From Hyperoplus lanceolatus (taxonomy: Eukaryota > Chordata > Actinopteri > Uranoscopiformes > Ammodytidae): a DNA stretch of 64,000 bases. The notes beneath the pieces are model-generated. The model was given only the letters and a program-made list of their open reading frames with translations. It did not search any database and had not been told where the DNA came from. The position numbers and the translations under genes are program-made. Numbering within the stretch: position 1 is the stretch's first letter; each line of letters opens with the position of its first letter. Positions 1-13,700 of the stretch are shown one piece after another. The stretch is taken from contig CM049418.1 in NCBI GenBank assembly GCA_026929865.2, forward strand, positions 7,698,501 to 7,762,500. The letters are read 5' to 3'.

Positions 1-244
1 TGGGCTTAACACCACACACACATTTAGATCAAAGGACAGATGGGGATGCTAGAGAAGGCATCCATTAAGGTAATGAACGGAGAAATTACATACTTTTTCA
101 ACGTCAAAGTGCTAACACCTTAAGGTATTAATAGGTACTAAATATCTATACAGACTTAGTCTCTTTAAATTAAAACCCCCTTTTTAAGAAGTATTCTTAT
201 TACATGTACAACCATGTAATTATTTGATTCTGTGTGGTATTTAC

Positions 245-3200
245 CTGTACATCTAGATTAAGACAAAGTGCAGTTAAAGCCTGGGACACTAGGATATTGT
301 TGTGAAGGATCTGCTCCAGGCTGCTAGTTGTTGTGTACATCCTCCGGAAGTGGCTGCAGATCTAATAAGGAACATAGCGGATAAATTGTAATTAAATACT
401 ATAATAAGGTTTATCCGTGACTCCCCATATGTCACCCATTGTGCAGTAGCACATAATGCATCCTCTGTGAATCAGATTTTTACAGAGTTTCCCTGTCAAA
501 CTCTGGCAGGCAGGCAAAAACAAACAAACAATTAAAACTGCGAGCAGTGATGACCGGGCCCTCGCACTCCCGTGCTGGACGCACGACAGACTTCCTGTTG
601 ATTTTGGGGCGGGGCTTCAAGAGGCTTTTTTGTGGGGCCTGCAAAGATACATTTGGGGTTTAAATTTGGTGTAGCTAGGTATAACACAGCCTGAGTTATG
701 ATGAATTAAAGTTTCATGAGGTTGGTTTTTTATGATGTTTATGTCAACTTTGACCCCCAATAGCTCCCTGGTTCAACTGTAATTTTGAAATCTTTTCGCA
801 ATTTAACATCGGGCAAGCGTCTTGAGTATTTGAGAAGTGGTTCGATGTCCCTGGCGTAAAAACTCTAGGACGAGGTCGTTGATGTGAAATTTTGTAATAT
901 GGCGATTTTAGCATGGACATATAAAGAAATTGACACCGTATTGAAACATGGCGCCCATTCATTCCTATGAAAGCTGCTCATTGGCGCAGGGAAGCCACAA
1001 GGAAGTGACTTTCTGCTTCATTTGAGCCTGGCACGCCCCTAAAGCATGACGTTACTCAGTGTAACGTTATAATAGGTCCGTGCATTAAGCTAAGCGGGAC
1101 GAGCACAGTTGCATTGTTTATCGACCATGGAAGTATAAGTTACTTATCCCCGATGATTCTCTGTATGTAATCTTTAAATTACACCCCGTCGTTGTAAAGT
1201 AATATAGTGATAAACGAAGATTCCTCCCGCCATCGGAGGCCGGGCCGGCCAAAGCAACGGTTGTTTCACTATGGCTCCTTTTAGCGGCTACGCGCCTAAC
1301 GGCTAAAACTGAAAATAAAACGGCTATAAAACGCTTTCGGTGGCGTTTTGAAAAGCGAAAACTTCCATTCTATTAGTACATGGTCTAAAGAAAAGTATGA
1401 GCCTTTGATTGATATCCAGAAAAAAGTTAGCGGAGATACATTCTTGTTTGACGAAATTGTATTGGGAATGAAAGGGGCTGGACCTGGGCTGGACCTCTAT
1501 GATCTCCATTTTGATTTACGGACCCGTCGCAGACAGTCTAATGCGTGTAATACCAGACGTGGCCACCTGTCCATGCTGGCTGCTCGGAGAAGGCAGCGTC
1601 CTGGGGGCCTGGATTTTAGGCACTAAATCCAAAATGACCGACTTCCTGTTGAGTTTGGCCCAGGACATAAAATTGCATTTAGGTGCGCGTCGGGCCAATA
1701 CATGTTGTCCTAAAATTTCAGGCTTCTAGCCCAATTTTTGAGCATGCATTTCCTGAAAAACTGTTTGTGGCCACAGGGGGCGCCGTTCTTTGGCCCAGTC
1801 TCGAAACCAACGACAAGTTGCAATTTTTTGCAGGTCTGATGGGTACGCAAAACATTTTCAACTTATGCATGACGGGAAGGGGGTGAAAAGTTCCAAAAAC
1901 CCCTAAGAATAATAAAAGGAAAAATCCTTTGCATTTCAATAGGGCTTCGCACCAGTCGGTGCTCGGGCCCTAAAAATCCTGCCGGTTTCAATAGGGCTCG
2001 CACCAGTCGGTGCTCGGGCCCTAATAACAATAAAATAAACCAAAACACTAAAATACACACACACACACACAAACACACACAAAGTAGTGCATAGCGTGAT
2101 AAAATGCTCCCCTAATCTTGTTCAGTGCCCTCATTACGTCAATCACAGTGCCACTTGCAGACATTAACCGCCATTCCTCATTGACTTGCACACATTTAAA
2201 TGAACAGACACTACCCAGACACATGCACAACACACACAGACCAGGTAAGGGCAGTAGGCAGCAAGCAGAGCGGCTAGCACCAGTCCATCTGTCAGGTCCA
2301 GGTCAAAATTCACTATCCAGCGTGCTGATGGAACACCACCTGCTAACCATAAGTATGCAGAAATTATCCACAAATCAGTACCACATATCAAGACATCAAA
2401 AGGCCCAGACAAAATCTAGACTGAAGCCGGTTAATAAATTATGATGTAAGTCAAATTGCTTGAACAAAGTTACAGAAATTCTACTTAAAATAACTGTCAC
2501 AGAGGTGATTTAAACAGTATGCTCAACAGAATATGCACAAATGGTAGTTGTATTAATGACAAATGCAGCTAAATAATTTAACAAGACAAAGGGAATAGCC
2601 TCAGTAATAATAACAGATATAGGATTTTTTTTTTTCATAAGCAACTTGATCTAAATTCTAAGGGTCTTGTTACAAAACTATAAAGCTGATTAAAGACACA
2701 ACATTAAATAATTGATATGAATTAAAATGTAACTACTAACTAGACAGTGACAATCTTTGTAATTTTTTTTTTTTTTTAATTGGGGGGGGGGGGGGGGGCA
2801 CTGCAACCAAGGCTGGAGCCAATATGGTACGCGCTCTATCCACTACGCCACCGGAGCACCCCGACAGAGTCACTCTTAACAGATCTGTTAGTGTAAAAGC
2901 TTAATGAGTCCATATATTCTAGTGTTCGAGAATGGAATAAAATAAACACTTTGACTTTACATGTGCGCCCTACCTGTTCCCCACACGGCCTTCCTTGTGT
3001 TGTGGTAGTGCATGTTGAGCCATGAGAGCAACTGCAACTCCCAAGATGAATAGATGTTACTGGCCAGTGGTTTTGAGCCGACAGGGAGGATTTCATCTCC
3101 GCCTGCATACTTCACTGTTGTCTTCAGACTGCTCCCCGACACGCGACACAATACCAACACCTGGACATGTGCAGAGGATAAATGTTAAAAAAGAAAAAGG

Positions 3201-6200
3201 TTCTCAGGGTTCAATTAGGTGGTTAGGTTTTTAAAATGTCAACCCACCTTGTATATTTGCAGCAGCACATCAGTCCAAGATCGTTTGCTCAGAGACTCAT
3301 AGTCAACAAGACTGTAGTCCAGACCATGTTCTTCTTGATTTGACTTAAGAGAAACACACATGTATGTAGCATAAAAAGCCCTATATGTTGTGTATGAGTT
3401 AACTTGAGAAACCATGATAATCCCAGGAAGGGTTTTTCATTGTGAGCAAGAATGCATCTGCAAAGAAATTGTTTTCCATTTCCCAATGCTCCTAACAATG
3501 ACATAGAGGACTGGCAGGGTGTAGTATTCCGAGCATGTACATGCATATGCATACGTACCTTTAGGGAGCACCAGTGTTGGAACTCCTGCATGTCTAACAA
3601 GTACTCCGGTCTGATGTGAGAAAGGCAGGCTCCCTGCACCCTGAACACAGAATTACAATGAACAAAAAAAATTGATGGTTGCCCCCAGAAGTTTCCGAAA
3701 TGGCATTTAACCCATTGATGACTATGGTAATCTAAGATTCATGTCCTTAATGCCTGAGGGTTTTCTGAAAAAATAGTACTAATTGTCAAGTCTACCAAAA
3801 CCTTAATATCTAAGCCTGTGTAGCACATAGAAACATGAAATAAAATAAATTTAAAAGTTAAGGTTCACAGGTTTTATTTAAACATGCTCCCTTAGCGCTT
3901 ACAAACCAACACATTTTTCTAAAAATCGACAAAAATTAGATGGGGGAGAAATAAATAGAAAATAAAATAATAAAAAATATTTAAAAATAATGTGCTAAAC
4001 AAGGTTATAATCCTGCTTCCTTTTAGCACGGACAGTAGTGACTGAGTGTGCAGTGAAGGGATAAAGATAGACAGATATAGGAAGGAGGAGATAGCTTTAT
4101 TTTATTATTTAGTTCAATTATCACTGGCACCATAAATCCAACTTCCCAGTACAACTGGAACGCAGACTGACTCCCGCAGTCGGGAGCCGATCAGCTGGTC
4201 CAAACGGCTGTATACCACGGAGATGAAAACGAAACTGAAACTTAACTATCGCCTGGCTGGGCTGAATTTGAGTTGAAACAGCAAAATATAGCCTAAATTC
4301 ATAAATATTGTTAATAAATAGATAAAATATGTTGTGTGATTTTCGCCAGTATACTATAGTAGACCTATATTTTGCGACCACGTGGTCTTAAAAAAATCAA
4401 CAAAACCCACCTCATGTGTATTTGAACCAATGACGGTGCATTCTATGCTGCACACGCCATGAAAAATAGATGAAGTAACAATGCTGTACTACGCAGCAGC
4501 CGGCAGGAGATACAATGTGGCGTCGCGCAGCAGCCGTCATCGAAGGGTTAAACCGTTTTTAGACATGGAAAATGTAATATTGCTGGGATATTTTGCCATT
4601 CAGGCTCACAGTAAGTGTCCTTCACATAAATGTTCCTTATAAATAACAAAATACATATCTTAAAAGGGCCTTAGTCAGGGGACAAATAAACATTGTATAT
4701 ATTTTACCTGAGATAAGCCAGCATAGCTTCATGCTGTTGTAGCAGCTGATTGGTGCGCTGTTCAATATCATTGGAAAACGTCTGACAGAGAGGAATGTCC
4801 GGAATCTGTTTGCCAGTCAGGTGATGAAGCATGTCCACTACAGTTCTAGACACAAAAATATAACACAGTAATGTCTCAAGATCAATGCCCCCGAATGATA
4901 TGAAATGACATCCCACAAGACCTTCCGTTCATGTATAATCTAGTATTTTCCCTGACCCATTTAACTTTTAAAATAATCGTTTGTGAAAAATAATACAAAC
5001 GTGAGTAGACTACCCACTGCCATTTAAAACAGAAAAACATTATTTGTACATGACAGACTCTGCTTATTCTGGAGATCTTCATATAAAGGCAACATTCAGC
5101 AGGAACAATCTGCTTTCAAAGTGAGGAATTTCAGTCTCATTGAACTACCTAGTTTAATCATGGTTTGATGAATAGATTTGAACGTCCAGGTCAATGTTAT
5201 CTCGTCATGATGTATTAGCAAAGTCTGCCTTCACAACTTTGCAACAGAAAGATGACTCGTTACAAAAATGATTGTATCCATCTGCATGAAGGGTGGGTAC
5301 TTGAAATTAATTCCTCACTGCACACCTGGAGTCTTTATTTTGACAGACTCGATAAGTCCTTCTTCCACTTGAATGATTTGTTTTAATTTTTGCCACATAT
5401 CTAGAGGGAATAAAAGAAAACAGACATTATAATAGAAGAGGTCCTCGGAAATAAACAAGCCCCCTGTGGCTCCTTATCTAAACTATTGAGAAATCTTTTG
5501 TGAATACCTTCTGAGTGTGTGTGGTACAGAGATAGGGTGCGGGGCTCTCGACCACCCATAGAGGCTAAACCACCTCTCCACAGCCAATAACACATTCTGG
5601 TAATATAGTCCTTCCTCTGAGTTGGCAGCAGGGAATTCTGGTACACCAAGATTAGTTGGGCTTTGTGTGTAAGGAGAGACGTCTGTTTCCGTGCTGGCCT
5701 GACCGCTCCCACTGTCACTGTCTGGAAAGGAGTCTGAAGAGGACAGATACACACAGTGAAGTTAATAAAAAAAAACACACACACACACACACACAAACAT
5801 CATAAACACATACTTACTACATTTTATTTTCTGACCTGAGGTTGTGTTCTTGTTTGTTGAGCTATTCTGATCAAACAATGAGGATGATGATGAATTGGGA
5901 CCAGACGCAGGACTTGGTGTGTGATAGCGCTGAAGGATCGCCTCAATAGCGGTGGCCCCTAAGCCACAGTCACACATAAACAAATCAAATGCAAGGAGAT
6001 AAGTATTGACTAATAAATCATAGCTTCAGTGAGATTCGCATGATTATAGTGCTAATCAGGTACACTGAACCGTGTGTGTGTTTGTGTATGTTGAACCGTA
6101 CCAGTCTTGAGAACTATCTGTTGCTCAGAGCAGTGCAGAGCCATGTAGGGCCAGACTGTCAGCTGACAGTTGTCAGTGATAGCACATAACGTAACCTTAA

Positions 6201-9200
6201 ACCTGGAGGGAAAGGAAGGCAGAGTCAAGGAGAAAAAATAAAAACATGTTGAGCTCAATATTTTTTGGGGTGCGTGGAACGAAGCCATTGGTTTTTCCTG
6301 AAGACGTACATCTTTGAAAACAACTCACAAAGATATGTTTTATTTTTAACAACCTTTCATCAAATAGGAGGATTTACTGTAATTGGAAATGTTCTTTAGC
6401 TGTGGATCCACATGAAGGTGCAACAACTATAAAAGTTAAAACTCAGAGGCAAATGCCAATAGTGAATGCCTATGCTTTGAACCATGTTAAGATCGGTAAC
6501 TTACAGCAAATCCTCTGTGGGAGCTAATCACTACAGGCAATAAGGCAAAAATCGATGGCACTTATGGGGCGACTGTGGCTCAGGTGGTAGAGCGGGTTGG
6601 CCAATGATCCAAGGGTTGGTGGCTCGATTCCTGCCCTGCCACCTGTGTCATGGTTGTTGTGTCCTTGAGCAAGACACTTCACCCACCTTGCCTCGTATGA
6701 AAGTGTATTAATGCTTTATGTTTGAGATGGTGGTCGGAGGGGCCTTGGCACGGAATGGCAGCCACGCTTCTGTCAGTCTGCCCCAGGGCAGCTGTGACTA
6801 ATATTGTAGTTTACCACCACCGGTATGACTGTGTGTGAATGAATGGAACCTGGAACCCTGTAAAGTGCTTTGAGTTCCTAGGAAAAAAGTGCTATATAAA
6901 TCCAAACCATTATTATTAACAGTAGAAAAAATGAGAATGGGATTTGAGCTTTTTGGAGGATGGTTTGTGAGCAGGCGGACGGAAGGACTTCATGGCAAAG
7001 AGATAATAAAAAGAGATGAGTGGTTGTAAACAGCCTGTTACCTGTTGTGGAGGTGGTCAGTAAAGGTTATGGTTGTGCACAGGGACAAAGGGACGGCAGA
7101 GCGGAAGAACACACTGCAGATGAGGCGGGACACACTAGCCTCCTGATTCTGGACGGCTTCTGGATGCCTCTACGGTAACATATAGAAGTGCCAGCCAGGG
7201 AAATCAGTTACACTTGTTATATTAATCCAGTTTTTGTCATTTCATCAGCAGATACACTCAGTGATAGATCTGGATGCACAAAATTGACTGTTGCTCAAGA
7301 TGATTCAAAATCTGACTGATACATCAGCCTCATGTTGTGACTGGAATATATAGATAGACATGATGGTATCTGGACAGGGTGCAAATATACTGTGAACGAA
7401 TGAAATAGTGAGGGACTGTGGCAGAAAAGTAACAGTCCTGGTAGATGCATAATTGATATATATGGGCTTAATGTGTACCTACATTAACACTGTCCACAGA
7501 AAAGAAAATCACAAACGTGTAATGCGAGTGAGTAATGCACAAACGTTGCCAGATATGGAAAGAACAGAGAGCAACTTTGTAAGTGAAACTCAAACCAATG
7601 ATAACCTATATCCCCATTAAAGCTCCCATATTATACACTTTTCGGTTCTATTATACACCATATTATATGGTCTTAGTGGTCCCTAATACGTTTTTCTTTA
7701 ATTGTTTGCTGAAAAAAACTTTCAGATAATTTATTGTACTATGCTGATGTTCAGCTAATCTCACAATGGCCTATTTTTTAAAAAGAGCTACAGCTCCCTC
7801 GTAAATATACAATCTTTGAGCTCCCCCCGCCCCCTGTCCGGAAGCGAAGCCAGATACGCCTCGCCCTCTGTCTGTCAGGGCCGTGGACCAATAAGAAATA
7901 GGGGTGTGGGCTGCACAGTGGAAGCTTCTGGCTTTCCAGTTTTTGAGGTCAGAAACGAGGAGAATTCTGACTGGAGTATATTGGGGGGGAGGGGTGGGGG
8001 TTTCAGAAAGGGGGAGAGTGAGAAAAGGAGAGATTGTTATTTTTTTAAATATTTTGGCAGTCTCTAGGCACACCGTGGACCCATGGATATGTTAGAACAC
8101 ATTTAAAAAGTGCATTTAGCATAATATGTGACCTTTAAAACAAATGCAGTGTTAATTCCAATAGACCACATTTGGAACATAGGACACAAAACTCTGCACT
8201 GAGGCAAGTAACAACAACAACATCCATTCTTGGTCAATTGGTCTACATGACTTGGAAACATGAATAGGATAAGTTGGCCAAGTACAGGACCTTACCTGAT
8301 CCTGTTTTTGGGCAGGAATGTTGTTACCATCTGGAAAAACTACAGAAACAGGCTGTATCTTTGTCCCATTCTCCAGTTCCACATCATCCACTTCAGCTGT
8401 TACACTGGTTCCACTGCAAACGTGGACAGACAGAGGAAAGTGATATTAACGTGATAGAATCAAATACAGTTTGTCAAAACTTGAGTTAAAAAAAAAAAAA
8501 AAAAAAAAACTTGAGTGAGAAATCTTTAATGTGCTTTAAAAAAATAATGAAATTTGGGATTTAGAATTTCCAAGACATTAAGAAAATTGCATGTGCTAAA
8601 GAAAATAATTTGATATTATCAGGAGCTTCTTAACATCTTCTAATTGGGCCCCGCAGTGGGATTTTTGAGAAGGGTCCAGATGCAGCCATTGCCACATGCC
8701 AGTGCAGCTTGGCCAAACACGCCCATCCGCCAAACACCCCCATATCGGCCAAACACGCCTACAGCTTGTTGCTATGGTTGCTCTGCACTAAGCTGTGTGA
8801 CGTTCTTCCAGTTCCGTTCTGTTGGCCAGCTAGCTGCTCTTGCTGCCGTCAATGTTGAGACCATTGTCTCCAGCGAGAGTATGGATTACAACAGTTAGCT
8901 GGGACTGAAACAGATACCCCCCTGCTCTTCTATATCAGGTAAGTCAATACAAATGTTTTATTCGCCTACTTCGTTACCTAATGTTATGTTTGTGTTATTC
9001 AAAGGATTTTGTTGGTTAGAAAATAGCTTAACGTTACAGACCAAATAGCTTCTTTATAAGTCTTATCTGAATGATAATTAGTAGCCTATATGATAAAAAT
9101 GATTAACATGTGTTTGTTTGTATATATTTAATTAGACTGGCATCTGGTCAGCATATGAGGTAACAGGTTAGGTGTTACTGTTAACATTATTTTGGTGGCA

Positions 9201-10503
9201 ATGTATAATTTATTTGACTATGTTAATTAATGACTAACATGATTTTTATGTGTCTTTTGTGAATAGATTTGCAAGCTACGAACACCTGATGACATTTTGG
9301 AGCTTTGCATCAACAAAATGGTCTGGGTCTCCATAGCCAAATCAGCTGCCTAAAGAAATTAAGTTGTCACACCTGCACGTCCTTCAATAGTGCTTTGTTG
9401 GTAGTTACATACGTTATAATACATAAACAAGATGTCATTGTATTTGTGTAGACTTAAAGGCTAAACTAGCGACTCAGTCCCCTCAAATACATCAGTGTAA
9501 TTAAGTGACTGTTTTTCTCTATTTTTAGGTGCACATGAACTTTGTACAACATTTTGTCAAAATCAATGAATATCTCCCCACAATATGCTACCTGTCCGTA
9601 CTGTCTGAGCGCTGAAAAAAATCTGATGTTGATACACAGCCTACATGCTGTGTTTTCGCACATCATTCTTTTTAGTTTTAGTTTTATGTTTCTGTGTACC
9701 TTGTGTTAATGTGTATGTTTTACTGTACTGCTGTGTGTCGGCCATGACCCTCTTGAAAAACACCTTTCAGTCAGAAGAAATGGATTAAGGGCAGTTATAT
9801 TTGTTTGATTGCAATGAGCCTCATGAGAGACTCTGCTTGTGTTCCACATAGCGAGTCTCAGAGCTATACATCTGAACGTATTTAGTGGGCTTTTTCAAAA
9901 AGCTCCAGCTCTTCCATACGTGCAGTAATCACAATTAAACAGTACTTGCTAGGTTGCCAAGGTGGTTGTCCGCAGGTTTGGGGTCTGCCTTTATTTAATA
10001 TATTGTGTATTTTCTGATAACAGAGGTTTTTTTGTCCCAGAGAGCCTGCAATTCATATCAAATCAAAGATGTCACTGACCAATGGGTCTGCCATATTCAG
10101 TGTCAAAAACTTCTTGTCTGTTTTTGCTACACTTTGCCTGCTGTGGAAATGGATCAATTAAAAGAAGCTTTAGTGTCAAAAAGGTTCATTTAGTCTAACT
10201 TGGTAAATTAACTTGTATGTTCATGTAAACAGACTAGTATTAATTTGTTTGTACCTTGACATGTTTCGACTACTTCCTGCAGTCTTCTTCAGAAGCGTCA
10301 GCTGCTGCTATGACGCGCATTGTGTCAGCTGATATTAAAGACTGCAGGAAGTAGTCGAAACATGTCAAGGTACAAACTAGGGCTGTCAAGCGATTAAAAA
10401 AATTAATCTAATTAATTACAGGCTCTGTGATTAATTAATCTAAATTAATCGCATACTTTTATGACACTTTTATACCTGTTTATAAACAGCTGTATAGCCT
10501 GCT

Positions 10504-10544
<41 letters not shown>

Positions 10545-10657
10545 CTCTCGTAACTTCTGTCTCCACTACAGACAGCGCTGCACTGCCACAGATGCTTATG
10601 CCGATTCATTCACCATCGTCGTACTCATAGGCAAAAATATTGAGAGACACACGCACG

Positions 10658-10702
<45 letters not shown>

Positions 10703-13700
10703 ACACACGTTTACGCGGACGACGAGACAGCTAGCAAACAAAATTGAGACACGGGGAGAAAGATTGAGAGATACTGTTTTGAACCTAGCCTACATTGTTG
10801 CACCCACTAAATCAATAATGCACAGACACTGGCTGCGGAGAATAAAGTAAGATGTCTTCCTACCTTCATGCTTATTAAACCGTCTATAGAGCCCTCGGCC
10901 CCCTGCTTCTCTCTTTACTTTTCTCCCTTTCACCCGCGCGGGCTGTGTCTGCTTCAGGTGCAGCTCGTTGCAGCTACGCACCACTTTTGCACCGGGTCAA
11001 AGGGCATTATAGAAGTGCGATTAATCTGCGTTAATTTTTTTAATCGCGTTAATTTTTCTGTGATTAATTAATCGAAATTAACGCGTTAATTTGACAGCCC
11101 TAGTACAAACAAATGAATACTAGTCTGTTTACATGAACATACAAGTTAAGCTTCAGTGTCAATTAACCGTAAACCTTTGGGGTGGAAAAAGAGCAGAAGT
11201 GTGAGCCTTAACTTGGTCAGTGACATCTTTGATTTGATAGGATTCTCAGGCTCTCTGGGACAGAAAAAAAAAACGTGTTATTTTAAACTAAGAAATATTA
11301 AATAAAAGGCAGCCCCCTGAACATACAGCCAACAACCTTGGCGACCCAAAAAGTACTTTTTATTGTGATGATTGCATGTAGGGAAGAGTTGGAGCTGTTT
11401 GAAAATGTCCACTCACGATTTTCAGATGAATGACTGAACGCAAGCAGATACTCTGATGAGGACATATTACCATGTGCATTTGATGATTTCCCACAAAGTG
11501 CAATGTTTCAACATATTTTTAAAACAAAACTCATTTTCATATAATTCTTGAGAAAATATATTCATAATTGTTTTGGCTGTAAATAAACTATTTGAATATT
11601 TTTGTCATTGAAGTCCATCATTTAAGAACCTGGGAAAGTGTCTGACTACACAACAACAAAAGCAGAACAGTTCATCAAAATAATATATTTTTTTAAGATA
11701 CTTAGACACTTTACAAAAAAAAGTGCATTATGCACATACAATCAGTATGGAAAAGCATGTGAGATGTAATATTAATAATACTTATATAAATATATAGCCT
11801 ATATATAACATTATTATAATTTAATAATACTTCAGTCTCTTATAATATTATTAGCGACTGAAGGCTATTTACTTTTTATACAGTCACATGACAATTGCAT
11901 AGAAAACCAACGTGATAATGTTAAGTCTAGCAGTAATCATACATGCTCACAGTTTCAATAAGCACTACTCATAGACTTTAAAAAAGGGGTACTACAACTG
12001 CTATAGGGATGCTAAAGGAACACAAGAGCAGAGAGGTGTATATCTCCTGCTCTGTCCGCAGCTGGGAGGGACTGCTGCGCGAGGACTCTGCCGCCTGTCA
12101 GCGCTCTGGGAAGGGGGAGAGGCAGCAGAGGCACCCGCTGATCGCTGATTACAGTAAAGAGCGATACTTTAGCGAAAAAGTCACCAATAACACCAGAAAA
12201 AGTAGCAAGATTTGTCTCTGGTCGCTTTTTTGAAGAAAACGTCGCCAGAAAAGTCGGTAAATATAGCGACAACATCGCTAAGTAAGCAACAATGGGACTG
12301 AGCTGCGGGCTTGAATTAGTTCTGTGGCGTTACGCATGCGCACAAGCTGTAGGCGTGTTTGGCCGATATGGGGGTGTTTGGCGGATGGGCATGTTTGGCC
12401 GAGCTGCACTGGCAAGTGGCAGCTGCTGCATCTGGACCATATTGGGATTTTTTGTCTTTAAGGTCAAGAAACGTAAACTCACTTTAAGGCGGGTGTCTGT
12501 TAAAGTTTAAAACTATTGGATCTGCCCAGTGCCACTCTGGATCTGCCAACCAATCGCATAACGTTTGGTCGTGACGTATGTCATGCGCCGGCTTCTGACT
12601 ACAACCAAAAGGAACTGAAACTGGTGCACGTCATTCTTCTCAGCCACTCCCTCTGTTCGCTGATTGGACCGTTAAAATATATACAGGAGAAAATCTGCGA
12701 ATATACAGCAGACCCTGACTGACTACTGAAGGGAAATTAAAATTGAGCAGAAGTAGGTAGGCGGGCGGTGCCAGGCTAATGTCTCATTGAATCTATGCTC
12801 AGATTTGCATTTCAATCTTTTCATTCTCCCATGCAATATTATAATGTAGTCAATGCTTTATTGCTTTATGTAAACAGTACCCTAGCTTTGTTTTCGTGAG
12901 GGGATGCATTATGTTTCTCCATTCAGCAACAGCCACGTGGGTCAGAAAATGCTGCCAGAACTGTAATTGTGCAGCCATATTGAAATTGGAATAACAATGT
13001 AAACCACTGAGGAATGTGGATAAACTGGTTGGCTTAGAATGTAAACATACCTGCCAGTTAATGAGTCCTGGCTTGATTGATAGAAATCCCACTGCAATGA
13101 CTAACATACTGTTTCCCTGCCACTCATTTACTGTAGCTCAATTGAATAAACACAGCTGGTATGTTGCCACAAGCTTGAAACATGTTAACACAATAAAAGT
13201 CCATCATCATTACTGTTCTGCTTAGGCAGAAGGCTGACAACTACAACTGTGAGCATAAAAGCAGTTGCCAGCGTGTCGTGATCCAAATTGTCAAAAGTGA
13301 AGAGTTCATAAAATGTAACAGTGACTAAGCAGTTTTTGGCCTCAGGTGATCAGAAATCACTGTGCGTGTGTGTGTGTGAAAACCAACCTAGAATATCCTA
13401 GGGCTAGCAGGGTGAGTGTGGCCGATGCACTGCTTTCCAGGGGGACTGGAGTCAGGAGGATGTGTGGTGGGTGGATGGTGATACGAGGAAGCTGCAGAGT
13501 AATAGTGATAGACAGCTCTCGGTAGGGTCGAGGTCCCTCCTCTCCATCTATCCCCTCCCCTCCCTCCCCTCGCAGGTAAAGCGGGAGGGACAGCTTAGCT
13601 ACTTTTCCAGACTCTAAGAGAAAGAAATTAAAAAATCTAATCATAATATGGTTCAATTGGCTGTATATTAAGCTTATCTTTTAAATTTTGGAAAAACTGC

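Larger units (their letters stand above)
245..5733 (-). other. cfap47: cfap47 coding exons 31-38
   Basis: Exon coordinates in transcript order: 5508-5733, 5326-5400, 4708-4845, 3559-3640, 3248-3343, 2974-3160, 2234-2339, 245-353. Exons 36-38 encode the CH domain. The exon 37 donor at 2234/2233 was chosen because it gives the CH sequence YLVCVHFRRMYT across the junction with exon 38; a GT eight bases earlier breaks the frame. Exon 32 (75 nt) is open in two frames and splice phase selects one of them. I see no further exon in 1-244. Confidence 0.72.
8667..12442. mobile_element. Large fold-back (long inverted repeat) element in cfap47 intron 26
   Basis: Outer inverted repeats: 8673 to about 8775 matches the complement of about 12340-12438 (GGTCCAGATGCAGC, then repeated GGCCAAACACGCC units). 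Inner inverted repeats: about 9805-10286 match the complement of 10338-10377 plus 11111 to about 11455. A 51-nt loop lies at 10287-10337. The 10-bp direct repeat TGGGATTTTT flanks it (8657-8666 and 12443-12452), as expected for a target-site duplication. The middle thirds of the arms are not obviously alike. A hAT element sits in the right arm next to the apex. Long terminal repeats and a 9-10 bp duplication suggest a Mutator-like or fold-back type. I see no transposase. Confidence 0.7.

Noticed and set aside
1324..1939. Short overlapping open frames near 1.3-1.9 kb
   Set aside because: They fall inside the unclassified interspersed repeat and show no protein-family features.
2041..2240. Possible extra cfap47 exon encoding a segment with VNEEWRLMSASGTVID
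   Set aside because: Exon 37 joins exon 38 in frame and completes the CH-domain sequence without it; the frame looks like intron read-through.
2783..2799. Run of 17 G bases as a sign of an assembly gap
   Set aside because: It adjoins the SINE fragment and is better read as a homopolymer tail; length may be inaccurate but no break in the exons around it is seen.
10378..11102. Autonomous transposase genes in the hAT, Harbinger and mariner elements
   Set aside because: I read both strands of each element and found no long frame with transposase features, so all are non-autonomous.
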